From: Polyangiaceae bacterium | GTDB lineage: Bacteria; Myxococcota_A; Polyangia; Polyangiales; Polyangiaceae | Direction: 5' to 3' | Length of the DNA stretch: 40,763 bases | Assembly: GCA_029941785.1 (NCBI GenBank) | Contig: JAPYTK010000025.1 | Span: 1-40,763, forward strand | Shown here: positions 6,285 through 14,672 of the stretch, piece by piece | Position numbering within the stretch: position 1 is the stretch's first letter | Layout of the letters: each line of letters opens with the position of its first letter | The notes under the pieces: model-generated | Seen by the model: only the letters and a program-made list of their open reading frames with translations | What the model was told of the DNA's origin: nothing | Database searches by the model: none | Made by a program: the position numbers and the translations under genes

Positions 6285-8822
6285 ATGTTGAAGATGTGGC
6301 GTAGGTTTTGGGCACCGTGCTTGGTGTTGGCGGTTGGCTTTGGCATGGCGTGTTCGAGTTCGACCGGGACCGACACGGACGGGGGGACGGCGCGGGAGTG
6401 CACCTACAACTCCGATTGCAAAGATCCCCTGCTCTGTCTGTACGGGTCGTGCGTGGCTCAGTGCAAAGCCAAGGTGGATTGTTCGACGGGCTACGATTGT
6501 GTGAATGGCGTGTGCGAGCCATCGGGGGCGAGCTCAGGTAGCGGCGGAGGCGAGCCACTGCCCGAGAATTGCACCAACGGGGACAAGGACGTCGACGAGA
6601 CGGACGTCGATTGTGGCGGCAGCTGCGCACCGTGCGAAAGCGGTAAGGCCTGTGGCGGAGAAAGTGACTGCGACAGCAAGAACTGCAACAACGGGGTGTG
6701 CCAGGCGGCGACCTGCTCCGACATGATCCAAAACGGCGGAGAGAGCGACGTCGATTGCGGTGGGACCGCATGTGCTAAGTGCGACAACGGCGGCGAGTGC
6801 GGGGCAGCTTCTGATTGTGCGAGCGGTATTTGCTCAGGGGGCAAGTGTGTCGAGCCTAGCTGCGTCGACGGTATCAAGAACGGTGACGAGACCGACGTCG
6901 ACTGCGGAGGAAGTTGCGCGAGTTGTGACTCGACCAAAGGTTGCGACAAGGGAAGCGATTGCACGAGTGGCGTCTGCTCTGGTGGTGCATGCCAGCAACC
7001 GAGCTGCAGCGACGGCGTCAAGAACGGCATGGAGACGGATCTGGACTGTGGCGGCGGCTGCGATGCGTGCGGCACCAACAAGACCTGCGCCATGAACGGC
7101 GATTGCGCCAGCGGCGTGTGTGATGGAGGCAGTTGTTTGTCAGCCGGATGCGGGGACATGGTGAAGAACGGCGACGAGACGGACGTCGATTGCGGAGGGG
7201 CTTCGTGCGGGGACTGCGTCGACGCCGCGGCCTGCCTGATCGACGGCGACTGCATCAGCGGCGCGTGCGTTGGCAATGTATGTACGCCGACCTACGTGCT
7301 GACGGTCATCAAAGCCGGAGCGGGAAGCGGCTTTGTCGAGGCCTTGCTGGACGGGATCAACTGCGGGCAGCAGTGCAGCAAGAAGTTCGTGTCAGGTAAA
7401 CAGGTGACGCTCTCGGCCCTCGCCGATGGTGGCTCGACCTTCGCAGGTTGGCAGGGTGGAGGCTGCAGCGGAATCGGCGACTGTTCGGTGTCGATGACCC
7501 AGGCCGAGGTGGTGACGGCCACCTTCGACGCCAATCAAATCGGGGCGCATAGCTGGTCTGTATCGTATGGCAGCAACGGCTACGACCGCCTGTCCGCAGT
7601 GGCGATCTCGAGCGATGGAGATGTGGCGGCGGTGGGCAGCTTCCAGAACACCATCGATTTCGGAGGTGGTCCACTCAGCGCCGTTCATCAAGATGACTTG
7701 CTGATCATGAAACGAAAATCCGACGGTGCTCCCGCGTGGTCGCGCCGTTTTGGTTCCTCCTATGGAGACTTTGCCCGAGCGGTCGCGGTCGACTCGCAGG
7801 GTGATGTCTTGGCGTCTGGCTTCATGACGGCAAGTTTCTCACTCGGTGGGGCGGTCTTGCCGTGTTCGAACGCGGCCTTTTTTGCAAAGTATGCGTCCGG
7901 CAATGGCGCACATCTGTGGTCGCGCTGCACCGGCAGCTCGCCCGTGATGTTGCGCGCGGTCACGGACAGCATGGACAACATGATCGTGGCGGGTCATACC
8001 GTCAATGGCAGCCCCGACTTTGGTGGTGGATCCATTGGGACTTTCGGGAGCGGTGATGCCGTGATCATCAAGTACAAGGGGACCGATGGTGGCTACCTTT
8101 GGGCCAAGCGCTATGGCAGTAGCTCACAGGATTATGTGAGGGGCTTGGACATTGGTCCCAACGACGAGCTCTATTTGTGTGGCAAGTTCAAGAGCAGCAT
8201 GAACATCGGGGGTCAGGGTTTGCTTGGCGTCGGCGATTACGATATTTTCGTCACGAAGTTGACCGCGGCCGGCGGCCATACGTGGTCGAAGAGCTTCGGT
8301 GACAGTTTCGCCGACGAGGCCGAGGACGTGGCGGTGGGGCCGCAAGGCGATGTCGTCATCGTCGGAGAATTTCGCGGTACAGTCGACTTTGGCGGCGGCC
8401 CGCTGACGAGTCAGGGCAACACGGACATCTTCGTCGTCAAGCTCAAGGCAAACGACGGCTCTTACATGTGGGGCAAGCGTTTTGGCGGGGGCGACGCCGA
8501 CGTGGCCAGAGATGTAGAGATCGATTCGAATGGCGAAATCGTCGTCTCGGGGGTTATCGGCAGCAACGTCGACTTCGGCGGCGGCCCTCTCACGAACAAG
8601 GGATTGAGCGACATGTTCGTGGCGCGGTTTTCCAGCGGCGGCGCCGTCATCTGGGCGAACAGCTTCGGCACGAGCGCCAACGATGACGTCCACGGCCTGT
8701 CCCTCGATAGCTTGGGTAGCCCGGTCCTTGTAGGAGAAGTCCCGGGACCGCTCGACTTTGGCGGTGGTTTCCTACCCCACGTTGCGCTGAGCGACATGTT
8801 CATCACGAAACTGACGCCGTGA
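6285..8822 (+). CDS. lipoprotein: Cys-rich repeats, InlB-like repeat, seven-bladed beta-propeller
   Basis: The 845-residue protein starts at ATG 6285 behind a strong GGGAGAGG ribosome site. The signal peptide ends GFGMAC (lipobox Cys near residue 24), so it is lipid-anchored. The order is: a short Cys-rich module (about 34-75); five tandem 48-residue Cys repeats at residues 96-333, each with an ETDVDCGG-type core followed by CxxC; an InlB B-repeat-like segment (about 336-415, with FAGWQGGGC); then seven repeats of about 61 residues (about 420-845) carrying SLDSLG- or DSQGDV-type strands and an FGGGPL turn. The last part resembles SBBP/delta-60 repeats and would close a seven-bladed beta-propeller. 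It is probably a surface adhesin or ligand-binding protein. The stop overlaps the kinase start by four bases. Confidence 0.85.
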   Translation: MLKMWRRFWAPCLVLAVGFGMACSSSTGTDTDGGTARECTYNSDCKDPLLCLYGSCVAQCKAKVDCSTGYDCVNGVCEPSGASSGSGGGEPLPENCTNGDKDVDETDVDCGGSCAPCESGKACGGESDCDSKNCNNGVCQAATCSDMIQNGGESDVDCGGTACAKCDNGGECGAASDCASGICSGGKCVEPSCVDGIKNGDETDVDCGGSCASCDSTKGCDKGSDCTSGVCSGGACQQPSCSDGVKNGMETDLDCGGGCDACGTNKTCAMNGDCASGVCDGGSCLSAGCGDMVKNGDETDVDCGGASCGDCVDAAACLIDGDCISGACVGNVCTPTYVLTVIKAGAGSGFVEALLDGINCGQQCSKKFVSGKQVTLSALADGGSTFAGWQGGGCSGIGDCSVSMTQAEVVTATFDANQIGAHSWSVSYGSNGYDRLSAVAISSDGDVAAVGSFQNTIDFGGGPLSAVHQDDLLIMKRKSDGAPAWSRRFGSSYGDFARAVAVDSQGDVLASGFMTASFSLGGAVLPCSNAAFFAKYASGNGAHLWSRCTGSSPVMLRAVTDSMDNMIVAGHTVNGSPDFGGGSIGTFGSGDAVIIKYKGTDGGYLWAKRYGSSSQDYVRGLDIGPNDELYLCGKFKSSMNIGGQGLLGVGDYDIFVTKLTAAGGHTWSKSFGDSFADEAEDVAVGPQGDVVIVGEFRGTVDFGGGPLTSQGNTDIFVVKLKANDGSYMWGKRFGGGDADVARDVEIDSNGEIVVSGVIGSNVDFGGGPLTNKGLSDMFVARFSSGGAVIWANSFGTSANDDVHGLSLDSLGSPVLVGEVPGPLDFGGGFLPHVALSDMFITKLTP
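6570..7283. repeat. five tandem Cys-rich coding repeats (about 144 bp each)
   Basis: Five direct repeats of about 48 codons share a core encoding ETDVDCGG followed by CxxC and a later SDC-SG-C-GG-C block. They are diverged at the DNA level, but the stretch GACGTCGATTG recurs in several copies, so recombination between copies is possible. Confidence 0.85.
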
Positions 8823-10591
8823 CCCGACCGTCCGGAGGCGACGAAGCGACGCGGGCCGACAGTGGCGTCCGAAACGACGCGGCCGTCGAACCGCAAGAAG
8901 AGGTCACGGGCGCTTCGGGACCATCGATTCAGTTGCGTTCGCTATCAGGAGCCGAGTACCGGAGCGCGACGGCGAGCCTGGTGAGCACTGTGGCGGTTCG
9001 GGACGAGCAAGCGGCTCGAGCGAAGGCTGCCACGAAACTCAGCGTGGCCGCGTCGTGTGTGACACTCGTCGCCTTGCAATTCCCGCAGCATCACGCGCCG
9101 GGGGGACGTGCTTTGGCGGCAATCAGTCTGGTCGGTGTGCTCGTGTGCGGGCTGGTCTTGATGTGGCGCCAGCGGCGCAGCGCTTTCAATCCGAGCGAGG
9201 TGGCCATGCTTGGCCTCGTCTCGGTGCCCGCCACGTTGACCATCACGTATGACGTGGGCGTCTTCTCGCCCGTGGTGCTCGTCCTCTTTCTCTTGGTGTA
9301 CTTTTTCGGCCTGAGTGATGACAGCCGAGGCGGCCTCCTCGTGGTCGTCGCATGCGCGGGTGGGTATGTGGGGCTCGCCCTCCTCGCCATTGTCGGGCGA
9401 ATCGATCCCGGGCAATCGATGGTGCCCTTGGGCGATGTCGATCGAGTGGCTCTCGTCGCATTGACGACCGTCATTGCGCTTCTTTTCGGCATGACCCACT
9501 TGCTCGCTCGGATGAGTCGTCGAGCCACCATGGAGGCGATGCTGAATCTCGAACTGGCCCAGCGGCAAATACGGCAGCGGGAGGCCCTGCTCAACGAGGT
9601 GCACGCCGAGATGCGCGACGTGAAGAAGGCTGGCCGCATCGGCCGGCTCACGGGGCAAGACGTCGGTCCGTATTGGGTGGGAGAGGTGCTCGGTCGCGGC
9701 GCCATGGGAGAGGTGTACGAGGGAGCGGAGCGGGAGGGCGAGGAGCAGGTCGCGCTCAAGGTCTTGCACGCTCATATGATCGACAGCGAACACTATGTGG
9801 AGCGCTTTTTTCGCGAGGCGCAGATCACAAGTGCGCTCGAGTCTGCGCACATCGTCGGTGTTCACGGGACCGGCCATGCCCCCGACGGATCGCCCTACCT
9901 CGCCATGGAGCATCTGATAGGTCACGATCTCGGCTGGCATGTTCGTGATCGCGGGCGCTTCTCCCTTTCCGACGCCACGGAACTGATCGCGCAGCTGGGC
10001 CGAGGGCTGGCCGTGGCGCATGACGCGGAGGTCGTGCATCGGGATCTGAAGCCGGCCAATGTCTTCTTCGATGAAAAATCGAAAGTGTGGAAGGTGTTGG
10101 ATTTTGGCATCAGTAAGATTCATCAGAGCGGCGGCACGCTGACCGGCGGAGAGGCCATCGGCACGCCGAGCTACATGGCTCCCGAGCAGGCGGGGGGGGA
10201 GGACGTGGACCATCGCGCGGACATCTTTGCGCTCGGCGTGATCGCTTACCGTGTGCTGACCGGTCGGCCAGCGTTTACCGGCAAGGACGCTCTGACGACC
10301 ATGTTGGCTGTGATGAAGGACCAACCGGTGCGGCCGAGCGAACTCGCCCCGCTCGATATCGATGTGAATCGCGCGCTCGCTCTCGCCCTTGCCAAGGAGC
10401 GGGACGAGCGCTTCGACAGCGCGCGCGATTTTGCCAAAGCACTTTTTAGTGCCAGCCGAGCCTGCCTGCCGGACAATCTTCGTGACAAGGCCGATCGTCT
10501 CATCGCGGCGCGGCCGTGGAAGCGTGACACCTCCGGAGTGACGCAGGTGGATCGGAAAGCCGACCCACCGACCGAGACGCATGTAGAGTGA
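8819..10591 (+). CDS. six-TM Ser/Thr protein kinase
   Basis: The 590-residue protein has an N-terminal cytosolic tail, six predicted TM helices (about residues 74-230), a charged helical linker (about 232-272) and a C-terminal Hanks-type kinase domain (about 284-545). All catalytic motifs are intact: GRGAMGEVYEG P-loop at 292-302, Lys314 in ALKVL, HRDLKPAN at 407-414, DFG at 428-430 and GTPSYMAPEQ in the activation segment. The kinase should be active and cytoplasmic, with the TM bundle as sensor or dimerisation module. This is the reverse of the common kinase-TM-sensor order. The GTG start at 8819 overlaps the lipoprotein stop (GTGA), implying translational coupling. The targets are not known. 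Confidence 0.9.
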   Translation: MTRPSGGDEATRADSGVRNDAAVEPQEEVTGASGPSIQLRSLSGAEYRSATASLVSTVAVRDEQAARAKAATKLSVAASCVTLVALQFPQHHAPGGRALAAISLVGVLVCGLVLMWRQRRSAFNPSEVAMLGLVSVPATLTITYDVGVFSPVVLVLFLLVYFFGLSDDSRGGLLVVVACAGGYVGLALLAIVGRIDPGQSMVPLGDVDRVALVALTTVIALLFGMTHLLARMSRRATMEAMLNLELAQRQIRQREALLNEVHAEMRDVKKAGRIGRLTGQDVGPYWVGEVLGRGAMGEVYEGAEREGEEQVALKVLHAHMIDSEHYVERFFREAQITSALESAHIVGVHGTGHAPDGSPYLAMEHLIGHDLGWHVRDRGRFSLSDATELIAQLGRGLAVAHDAEVVHRDLKPANVFFDEKSKVWKVLDFGISKIHQSGGTLTGGEAIGTPSYMAPEQAGGEDVDHRADIFALGVIAYRVLTGRPAFTGKDALTTMLAVMKDQPVRPSELAPLDIDVNRALALALAKERDERFDSARDFAKALFSASRACLPDNLRDKADRLIAARPWKRDTSGVTQVDRKADPPTETHVE

Positions 10592-10595
10592 GCTG

Positions 10596-11768
10596 GTGCA
10601 GGACGAGAACCCCAAGCGTGCTCGCGTGGTCGATGTCGTTGCGGCGATCGACAGTATCGACGCAGCGAGTTGGGATGCCTGCGCGGGCTCCGCGGATCCG
10701 TTCGTCTCCCACGCCTTCCTGAGGGCATTGGAGAACAGTGGTTCGGCGACTGCGGAGACCGGCTGGCTGCCGCAACACCTCGTGGTTCGAGGCGACGGTG
10801 GCCAGATCGACGCGGTGGCGCCGCTCTACGTCAAGGCGCACTCGTACGGTGAATACGTCTTCGATTGGAGTTGGGCTTCGGCCTACGAACGAGCCGGCGG
10901 GCGTTACTATCCCAAGCTTCAGTGTTGCGTACCCTTCACGCCGGTCCCCGGATCGCGGCTCTTGGTGCGCGATACGGCCCACCGTTCCGAGTTGCGCAAG
11001 GTGCTCGTCACGGCGATGCACGAACTTGGCGAACGGCACGAGCTAAGCTCGGTGCATGTGAGTTTTCTTCTCCCGGAAGAGCAGGCGTGCTGTGAGGATC
11101 TCGGGTTCTTGGCGCGCACCGGGATACAGTATCATTGGCACAATCGCGGCTACGCGAGCTTCGACGAATTTCTCGCGGCACTCGTGTCGCGCAAACGAAA
11201 GGCGATCCGTCGGGAGCGCCGTGAAGCAGCGGCTTCAGGCCTGCGCCTGGTGACCCTCACCGGCGACAGCATTCTTCCTTCGCATTGGGATGCCTTCGAT
11301 CGCTTCTACCGCGATACGACGTCCCGTAAATGGGCGGAGCCCTATCTGAACAAGGACTTCTTTTGCCAGCTCGGCGAGACGATGCCGGAGCGCGTCGTCT
11401 TGATGATGGCCGAGCAAGATGGCCAATGGGTAGCGGGGGCGCTGCACGTGCTTGGGGAACAGGCACTGTACGGCCGCTACTGGGGTACGCTCATCGACCG
11501 GCCCTTTCTCCATTTCGAACTCTGCTACTACCGGGCGATCGAGTTCGCGATCGAGCATGGCCTCGACCGAGTTGAGGCAGGCGCTCAAGGCGAGCACAAG
11601 ATCAGCCGGGGGTATCTACCGCAAAGAACCCACAGCGTTCACAGCCTGGCGAACCTCGGATTTTCCGAGGCGGTGGAGGCAGCACTGGAACGCGAATCGT
11701 GCGCACTGGATCGGCAAGAACAGCTACTTCTTGCGCAAAGCCCGTATCGTCAAGACGACGAGGCTTGA
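10596..11768 (+). CDS. COG3146-type predicted N-acyltransferase
   Basis: This 390-residue protein matches the predicted N-acyltransferases once called DUF482, which have a duplicated GNAT-like fold. Recognisable blocks are ADPFVSHAFLRALE near the N-terminus, YGEYVFDWSWASAYERAG, YYPKLQCCVPFTPVPGSRLL, and the C-terminal EAGAQGEHKISRGYLP with the following THSVHSLA. The acyl donor and acceptor are not established for the family. The GTG start lies four bases after the kinase stop, which argues for cotranscription with it and the lipoprotein. No ATG offers a better start without losing conserved N-terminal sequence. Confidence 0.85.
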   Translation: MQDENPKRARVVDVVAAIDSIDAASWDACAGSADPFVSHAFLRALENSGSATAETGWLPQHLVVRGDGGQIDAVAPLYVKAHSYGEYVFDWSWASAYERAGGRYYPKLQCCVPFTPVPGSRLLVRDTAHRSELRKVLVTAMHELGERHELSSVHVSFLLPEEQACCEDLGFLARTGIQYHWHNRGYASFDEFLAALVSRKRKAIRRERREAAASGLRLVTLTGDSILPSHWDAFDRFYRDTTSRKWAEPYLNKDFFCQLGETMPERVVLMMAEQDGQWVAGALHVLGEQALYGRYWGTLIDRPFLHFELCYYRAIEFAIEHGLDRVEAGAQGEHKISRGYLPQRTHSVHSLANLGFSEAVEAALERESCALDRQEQLLLAQSPYRQDDEA

Positions 11769-11798
11769 CGGCATCGCGGGGCGAGCTGCCCTACGGCG

Positions 11799-12410
11799 AT
11801 GAGTTTCCTCGATCGCTTGGGAAAACAGGCCATGGACGCGCTCGACAAGGGCGTGCGGCGCGTGGAGAGTACCCGCCGCCGGGTCGGGCCTTTGCTGGAA
11901 AAGGCGCCGATCCCCGAGGCCTTGCGCGAGCGCTTGCGCTTGCACGACGAGCCCATCGAAAGCGTACCCGAGCCCGAGCAAAACCGTTCGCCTTTCGCCA
12001 AACCAGAAACGCCCGACCAACCACAGGGCCCGTTGGGTGATGAAGAATGTGCGGCGCAGCTCTACGGAAAGAGTTCCTGCCCGTGGACGGGTCGTACCCA
12101 GCAGTTGCTTCGCGATTACGATGTGGAACACGACTTCATCGATCTCGCGACGAAAGAGGGGTCCCGTTTCGGACCTCGGTTGATCGCCGAAACGAAGCAG
12201 CACGAGAGCCCCTATGTATTCTTGCGTGGTGAATTTATCGGTGGCTTCAACGCGCTGAGCGAGATTGTCCGACTCGGACAGCTCGACGAGATGACGACTG
12301 CGGAAGGCGATCGTCGACAGGCCGAAGGCCGAACGCGCATCGTGATTGCCAAGCGAAGCGACGCGGATGCGCCTCCCGGCGAACGAGGGAATCCCGACGA
12401 CCGCGACTGA
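11799..12410 (+). CDS. glutaredoxin-domain protein with extended termini
   Basis: The 203-residue protein has an amphipathic, charged N-terminal helix region (1-50), a Pro/Glu-rich linker (51-82), a glutaredoxin-like domain (about 83-160) and a charged, probably disordered tail. The active-site motif is CPWT at 94-97 (YGKSSCPWTGRTQQLL), which keeps only the first Cys of the usual CPYC, a monothiol arrangement. The cis-Pro loop SPYVFLRGEFIGGFNAL at 137-153 matches the glutathione-binding GG motif of glutaredoxins. A role in thiol reduction, deglutathionylation or Fe-S handling is inferred from the fold. It lies 30 bases downstream of the acyltransferase and is probably the last gene of that run. 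Confidence 0.8.
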   Translation: MSFLDRLGKQAMDALDKGVRRVESTRRRVGPLLEKAPIPEALRERLRLHDEPIESVPEPEQNRSPFAKPETPDQPQGPLGDEECAAQLYGKSSCPWTGRTQQLLRDYDVEHDFIDLATKEGSRFGPRLIAETKQHESPYVFLRGEFIGGFNALSEIVRLGQLDEMTTAEGDRRQAEGRTRIVIAKRSDADAPPGERGNPDDRD

Positions 12411-12423
12411 AGGTGGCTGGCCT

Positions 12424-13614
12424 TCAAGGAGGCGCGGTCTGTCGATCGAGGGCGATCTCCAATCGTTGCCTTTCGAGTTGAGGTGCTGTTTGGGGCCCCC
12501 AGACCCACCCGATATGCAGCAGCCAGACGCAAAATCCCGACGCGCAGAGGGTCGCGAAGAAACGCGTGATTCGCCGGCGGTAGGTCCCGTGGCCCCTGGC
12601 TCGGAGCGCACCCATGAGCAGCAAAATCGGAAGCACCGCGCCGAAGGCGCGACACACGTCGAGCCAAGCGAGGGTCCGCCGATAGATCCGGGCGAATACG
12701 ACCTCGGCCTGTTGGCCGAGCGGCCGCCAGTTGCTTTTTAGCGGAGGAGCGGTTCGTCGTGATATGGCGTAGTCGACCAGGATCGCGGGATGGTCGGAGA
12801 GCGCAAGGGTCTCCCCGGTCCGAAGCTTGACCTCTTCCTTCCACAGCTGCCGCACCTCGCGAGCGTCGATGGTTAGGTCGCCCGCGGACCGGAACATTTG
12901 CGCATCGATCTCAAATTCCCGCCCCGCCATCGAAAGTTTCGCGCGTCGGGCCATGAGCTTCGATGCTAGCTGATCCGGTTCGACGTTGAAGTCTCCAGCG
13001 ACAATGATCGGCCGTCGCTCTTCACGGCTCTTTTTCGCAAGCACACGACCCACTTCGTAGGCCTGCGACAGGATCACCTCTTCGTAGTCTCGCATGAAGT
13101 ACTGCGCCTGGAGGTGAGTGTTCGCGACCATCAGCGATCCGAGGGGCGTGTCAATCGTGGCCATGCACACGCCCTTAATGGCCATCCAATCGAGGTGCCA
13201 CGGAATCAAGATGGGACGGCCCATCGTGAAGGGATGAAACTGGACGTCGAGGATGGGGTGTCGGGACGCGAGCCACAGGCCGCTTCCGCTGTCGCTGTGG
13301 CCACTTGCTTGCGCGTAGTGATGACTCAAGCCCGCCGCACTCAGGACTTTCGCCATGGCTCTTCCGTCTTCCGGAAGCCACACCTCCTGCAGCATGACCA
13401 CGTCGGGCGAGAGCTTGGCGATGGCTGCGCCGATAGCGTCGAGTCGCGCGCGTCGGGCGGGGCTAATGTGCGGCAGTCCCCATACGTTGTAGCTCAGGAC
13501 GCGAAACGACAGGGATTGAGGCGCGCTCTCATTGGCTGCGAGCGGATGGGACCAAAGACCCGCGAGCAGCAAGCAGACCATGACCTTCAGCTGCTGGGCG
13601 CGCTGGGAGAACAC
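12424..13614 (-). CDS. neutral sphingomyelinase-like phosphodiesterase, membrane-anchored
   Basis: This 396-residue protein of the endonuclease/exonuclease/phosphatase superfamily has a signal-like N-terminus (about 8-27), a catalytic domain (36-285) and two C-terminal TM helices (about 320-338 and 352-372). Metal and catalytic residues are in place: SYNVW with Asn43, LQEVW with Glu77, NTH with His167, GDFN with Asp208 and Asn210, SDH with Asp274-His275. The spacing and phrases SGSGLWLASRHPI and NTHLQAQY resemble eukaryotic neutral sphingomyelinase SMPD2, which also ends in two TM helices. The likely reaction is Mg2+-dependent phospholipid headgroup hydrolysis at the membrane; a nuclease role cannot be excluded. 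It is divergent from the amidotransferase at 13682. Confidence 0.8.
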   Translation of the reverse strand: MFSQRAQQLKVMVCLLLAGLWSHPLAANESAPQSLSFRVLSYNVWGLPHISPARRARLDAIGAAIAKLSPDVVMLQEVWLPEDGRAMAKVLSAAGLSHHYAQASGHSDSGSGLWLASRHPILDVQFHPFTMGRPILIPWHLDWMAIKGVCMATIDTPLGSLMVANTHLQAQYFMRDYEEVILSQAYEVGRVLAKKSREERRPIIVAGDFNVEPDQLASKLMARRAKLSMAGREFEIDAQMFRSAGDLTIDAREVRQLWKEEVKLRTGETLALSDHPAILVDYAISRRTAPPLKSNWRPLGQQAEVVFARIYRRTLAWLDVCRAFGAVLPILLLMGALRARGHGTYRRRITRFFATLCASGFCVWLLHIGWVWGPQTAPQLERQRLEIALDRQTAPP

Positions 13615-13681
13615 CGGCCGACTTTACACCCCGAGGACCCTCGCGTCCGCCCGACTTTCGACTATAGTCACGACCCTCATC

Positions 13682-14659
13682 ATGTGCCGCGTACTCGGAT
13701 ACCTCGGACCCAAGGTCAGGATTGCTGATCTCATCACGCGACCTAAGAACTCGCTCATCAACCAGAGCTTCGACGCGGAGTACCACCATATGCTCCAGGT
13801 CGCCGGCGGGGGTTTTGCGAGTTGGGAGAAGGGGTCGCCGACAGAGGGCGAGCCCCTCATCTACAAGAGCTGCCAGCCTGCTTTTTACGACAAGAACTTG
13901 CAGGCGCTCAGCCGCAAGCTTCACACGAACAACCTGCTCGCCCATATACGGGCCACCGGCTACTCGCATCGCGCCTCGATCCACGACGACAACTGCCACC
14001 CGTTCCTGTATCCGGAATTTCGTCTGGCATTGGCACACAACGGCGGCCTCCCCGGTTGGCGAGAGATGCGCAGCGACATCATGGCGGCGAGCAAGCCCGA
14101 AATCGTCCGTCACCTCGCGGGAAGTACCGATACCGAGACCCTCTATTGTTTGCTCATGTCGCAATACGACGATCCCACGCGGGACATGAGCAGCGCGGAG
14201 ATCATCGACGGGCTCACGCGCTTCATGCAGAAGATCGTAGAGATCAAGAAACGGCACGGGAACCGGAACATTGCCAAGCTGAAGTTCTTCCTCGCCGATG
14301 GCAATGACCTCGTCGTGGCGAACATGGGTCTCGGTCTTGATTACGCGACGGAGATCGACACGAGTTGGGAGGACGTACGTCACACCGCCCCCGGCACGGA
14401 CGAGCACAAGATCGCGGGGGTGATCGAGCCCGTTTGGTACCTGAGTGGCAGCGATTACGGCGAGCAGTTCGACGGCGATCGAGCCGGGCAGTTCACCATG
14501 CGCCATCGGGGGACCGATGCGACGGACGCGGTCATCATTTCATCGGAACACCTCACGGCCGATCCCAGCGATTGGACGCCGGTCGACTTTCAACATGTCG
14601 TTTTCTTTCGTCGTGGCGAGACCGGTTGTCAGGTCGAGGTACAGCGTTTGAGCATCTGA
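13682..14659 (+). CDS. class II glutamine amidotransferase
   Basis: The 325-residue protein begins MCRVLGYLG. Removal of Met1 would expose Cys2 as the N-terminal nucleophile typical of class II (Ntn) glutamine amidotransferases, which fixes the start at 13682. Other family marks are NNLLAHIRATGYSH (Arg90), the NCHPF segment (104-108), AHNGG with Asn120-Gly121 as oxyanion hole, and GSTDTE at 147-152. It resembles EgtC/YafJ-type stand-alone amidohydrolase domains, which hydrolyse gamma-glutamyl amides. No ergothioneine genes lie nearby, so the substrate is unknown. It is followed after 13 bases by the exonuclease gene and nine bases further by a flavin reductase, suggesting one operon. Confidence 0.85.
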   Translation: MCRVLGYLGPKVRIADLITRPKNSLINQSFDAEYHHMLQVAGGGFASWEKGSPTEGEPLIYKSCQPAFYDKNLQALSRKLHTNNLLAHIRATGYSHRASIHDDNCHPFLYPEFRLALAHNGGLPGWREMRSDIMAASKPEIVRHLAGSTDTETLYCLLMSQYDDPTRDMSSAEIIDGLTRFMQKIVEIKKRHGNRNIAKLKFFLADGNDLVVANMGLGLDYATEIDTSWEDVRHTAPGTDEHKIAGVIEPVWYLSGSDYGEQFDGDRAGQFTMRHRGTDATDAVIISSEHLTADPSDWTPVDFQHVVFFRRGETGCQVEVQRLSI

Positions 14660-14672
14660 GCGCGGAATCGCC

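Noticed and set aside
8945-10615. 556-codon minus-strand frame opposite the kinase
   Set aside because: No recognisable domain, while the plus frame carries every Hanks kinase motif.
13532-13681. Longer N-terminus for the class II amidotransferase
   Set aside because: Cys2 must follow the initiator Met for N-terminal nucleophile chemistry, so the start is 13682.
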